Shown here: positions 63,221 to 64,000 of the stretch, piece by piece
How positions within the stretch are numbered: position 1 is the stretch's first letter
Layout: each line of letters opens with the position of its first letter
Translations under genes and position numbers: made by a program
Assembly (NCBI GenBank): GCA_016946835.1
Contig: JACVTC010000147.1
Span: forward strand, 23,501 to 87,500
From: Neocallimastix lanati (nom. inval.)
Taxonomy: Eukaryota; Neocallimastigomycota; Neocallimastigomycetes; Neocallimastigales; Neocallimastigaceae
Direction of reading: 5' to 3'
Length of the DNA stretch: 64,000 nt
The notes under the pieces: generated by a model
The model's database searches: none
What the model saw: the letters and a program-made list of their open reading frames with translations, nothing else
Told to the model about the DNA's origin: nothing

Positions 63221-63289
63221 TTAAAAAATAACAAAATTTTAATTAATCATAGAAAATTTAAAGTAATAAAGAATAAAAATAAGCGCTAT

Positions 63290-63680
63290 GAGAACAATAT
63301 CATCAAGCAAAAAAGACCACTACCACAACAATTTTTTTTTTATTATCAATACTAACACTATATTTATCACAATTTGTTTAAAATTATCATTAATGAAATA
63401 AATTAAACAAAATTGGTGATAATAGGTCACCTTATCTAACTACCAACCACGATGAATAGGAAAATTCATTTGATAATAACATATCAAGGAAACGAGCTCT
63501 TAGCTTTAGAAGTAAGAGATAGAGATTAGAAATGAAATCAAAACATTTGTCACGGATACCAAAGTGAAAGATTTTTGTAAGAATGTTGAAAAAAGGAACA
63601 GAGTCGTATGCCTTTTTTCAAATCAAGAAAAGCTACATATGTGAATTTACCTTTAAATTTTCTTCTTTGACAATTTATTA
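63290..63680 (-). mobile_element. LINE remnant E: short RT fragment
   Basis: The minus strand encodes the RT blocks VAFLDLKK (63,625-63,650, followed by a frameshift into the KAYDSV equivalent) and GDLLSPILFNL (63,401-63,431). It keeps only the palm-domain start. The D in place of C after RQG and the intervening sequence differ from remnants B and D, so it is probably a second subfamily. Confidence 0.75.
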
Positions 63681-63689
63681 TTTGATTTT

Positions 63690-63955
63690 TATTTATTTAT
63701 TTATTTATTTATTATTCAATTATTTATTAATTATTATTTTTTATTTATTATTTATATATATATTATTTATTAATAAATATTCTTTTTATAATTTATTATT
63801 TATTATTTTATCATTTATTATAATTACTTTTAATTTAATATTTAAAATTTATTATTATTTATTATTTGATATTGATTATTGATTATTGATTATTGATTAT
63901 TTAATACTTTATATTTATTATTTATTATTTATTATTTATTATATATTATATATAT
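63690..63955. repeat. Degenerate TTATTTA/TTGATTA array at window end
   Basis: Imperfect heptanucleotide units with a TTGATTA run at 63,873-63,900; the window ends in simple sequence. Confidence 0.8.
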
Positions 63956-64000
63956 ATAAATTAATTTTTAATATTTTATAAAAAAAAAAAAAAAAAGAAA

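Overview
This window is extremely A+T-rich eukaryotic DNA: homopolymer runs of up to about 57 nt, long AAT, AAAAT and TTATTTA arrays, AT-rich spliceosomal introns and Asn/Thr/Asp/Lys low-complexity protein segments. With class C receptors carrying solute-binding-protein-like ectodomains, decayed LINE elements and a fragment of a ricin-type-lectin-like protein, this best fits an anaerobic gut fungus (Neocallimastigomycota, the Piromyces/Neocallimastix/Anaeromyces type). That assignment is inference; no rRNA gene is present to settle it.

Four protein genes can be supported, all on the minus strand. (1) CFT1/CPSF160, the large beta-propeller subunit of the pre-mRNA cleavage and polyadenylation factor, occupies 8,121-19,246 in 23 exons that join in one frame (about 1,849 aa). 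(2) A CaMK-type protein kinase at 20,106-24,086 (5 exons, 916 aa) has its probable calmodulin-binding helix at the extreme C terminus, about 590 low-complexity residues after the kinase domain. (3) and (4) Two paralogous class C (GABA-B-like) seven-helix receptors at 36,344-39,598 (981 aa) and 50,898-54,431 (1,097 aa) each have two exons with an intron at the same aligned position and end in nearly the same short C-terminal motif.

The rest is repeats and decayed mobile DNA. Five remnants of APE-type non-LTR retrotransposons (5.2-7.2, 32.2-35.1, 48.1-50.1, 60.7-62.5 and 63.3-63.7 kb) are all on the minus strand and carry frameshifts or stops; different copies keep different parts of the endonuclease, reverse transcriptase and C-terminal Cys-rich region. 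A lectin-like pseudogene (46.8-47.5 kb) lies between two nearly identical direct repeats of about 360 bp. A 1.9-kb island (28.9-30.8 kb) has a base composition unlike everything else and no recognisable gene. Heptanucleotide arrays (TAATAAA/TTATTTA) occur at 4.8-5.1, 28.4-28.9, 43.0-43.8, 44.3-44.7, 58.2-58.6, 59.8-60.4, 62.8-63.0 and 63.7-64.0 kb, and their strand polarity switches between the left and right parts of the window.

The genes do not form an obvious pathway. The two receptors are a local duplicated sensor family; the kinase could act in Ca2+ signalling; CFT1 is housekeeping. No tRNA, rRNA or CRISPR array was found.
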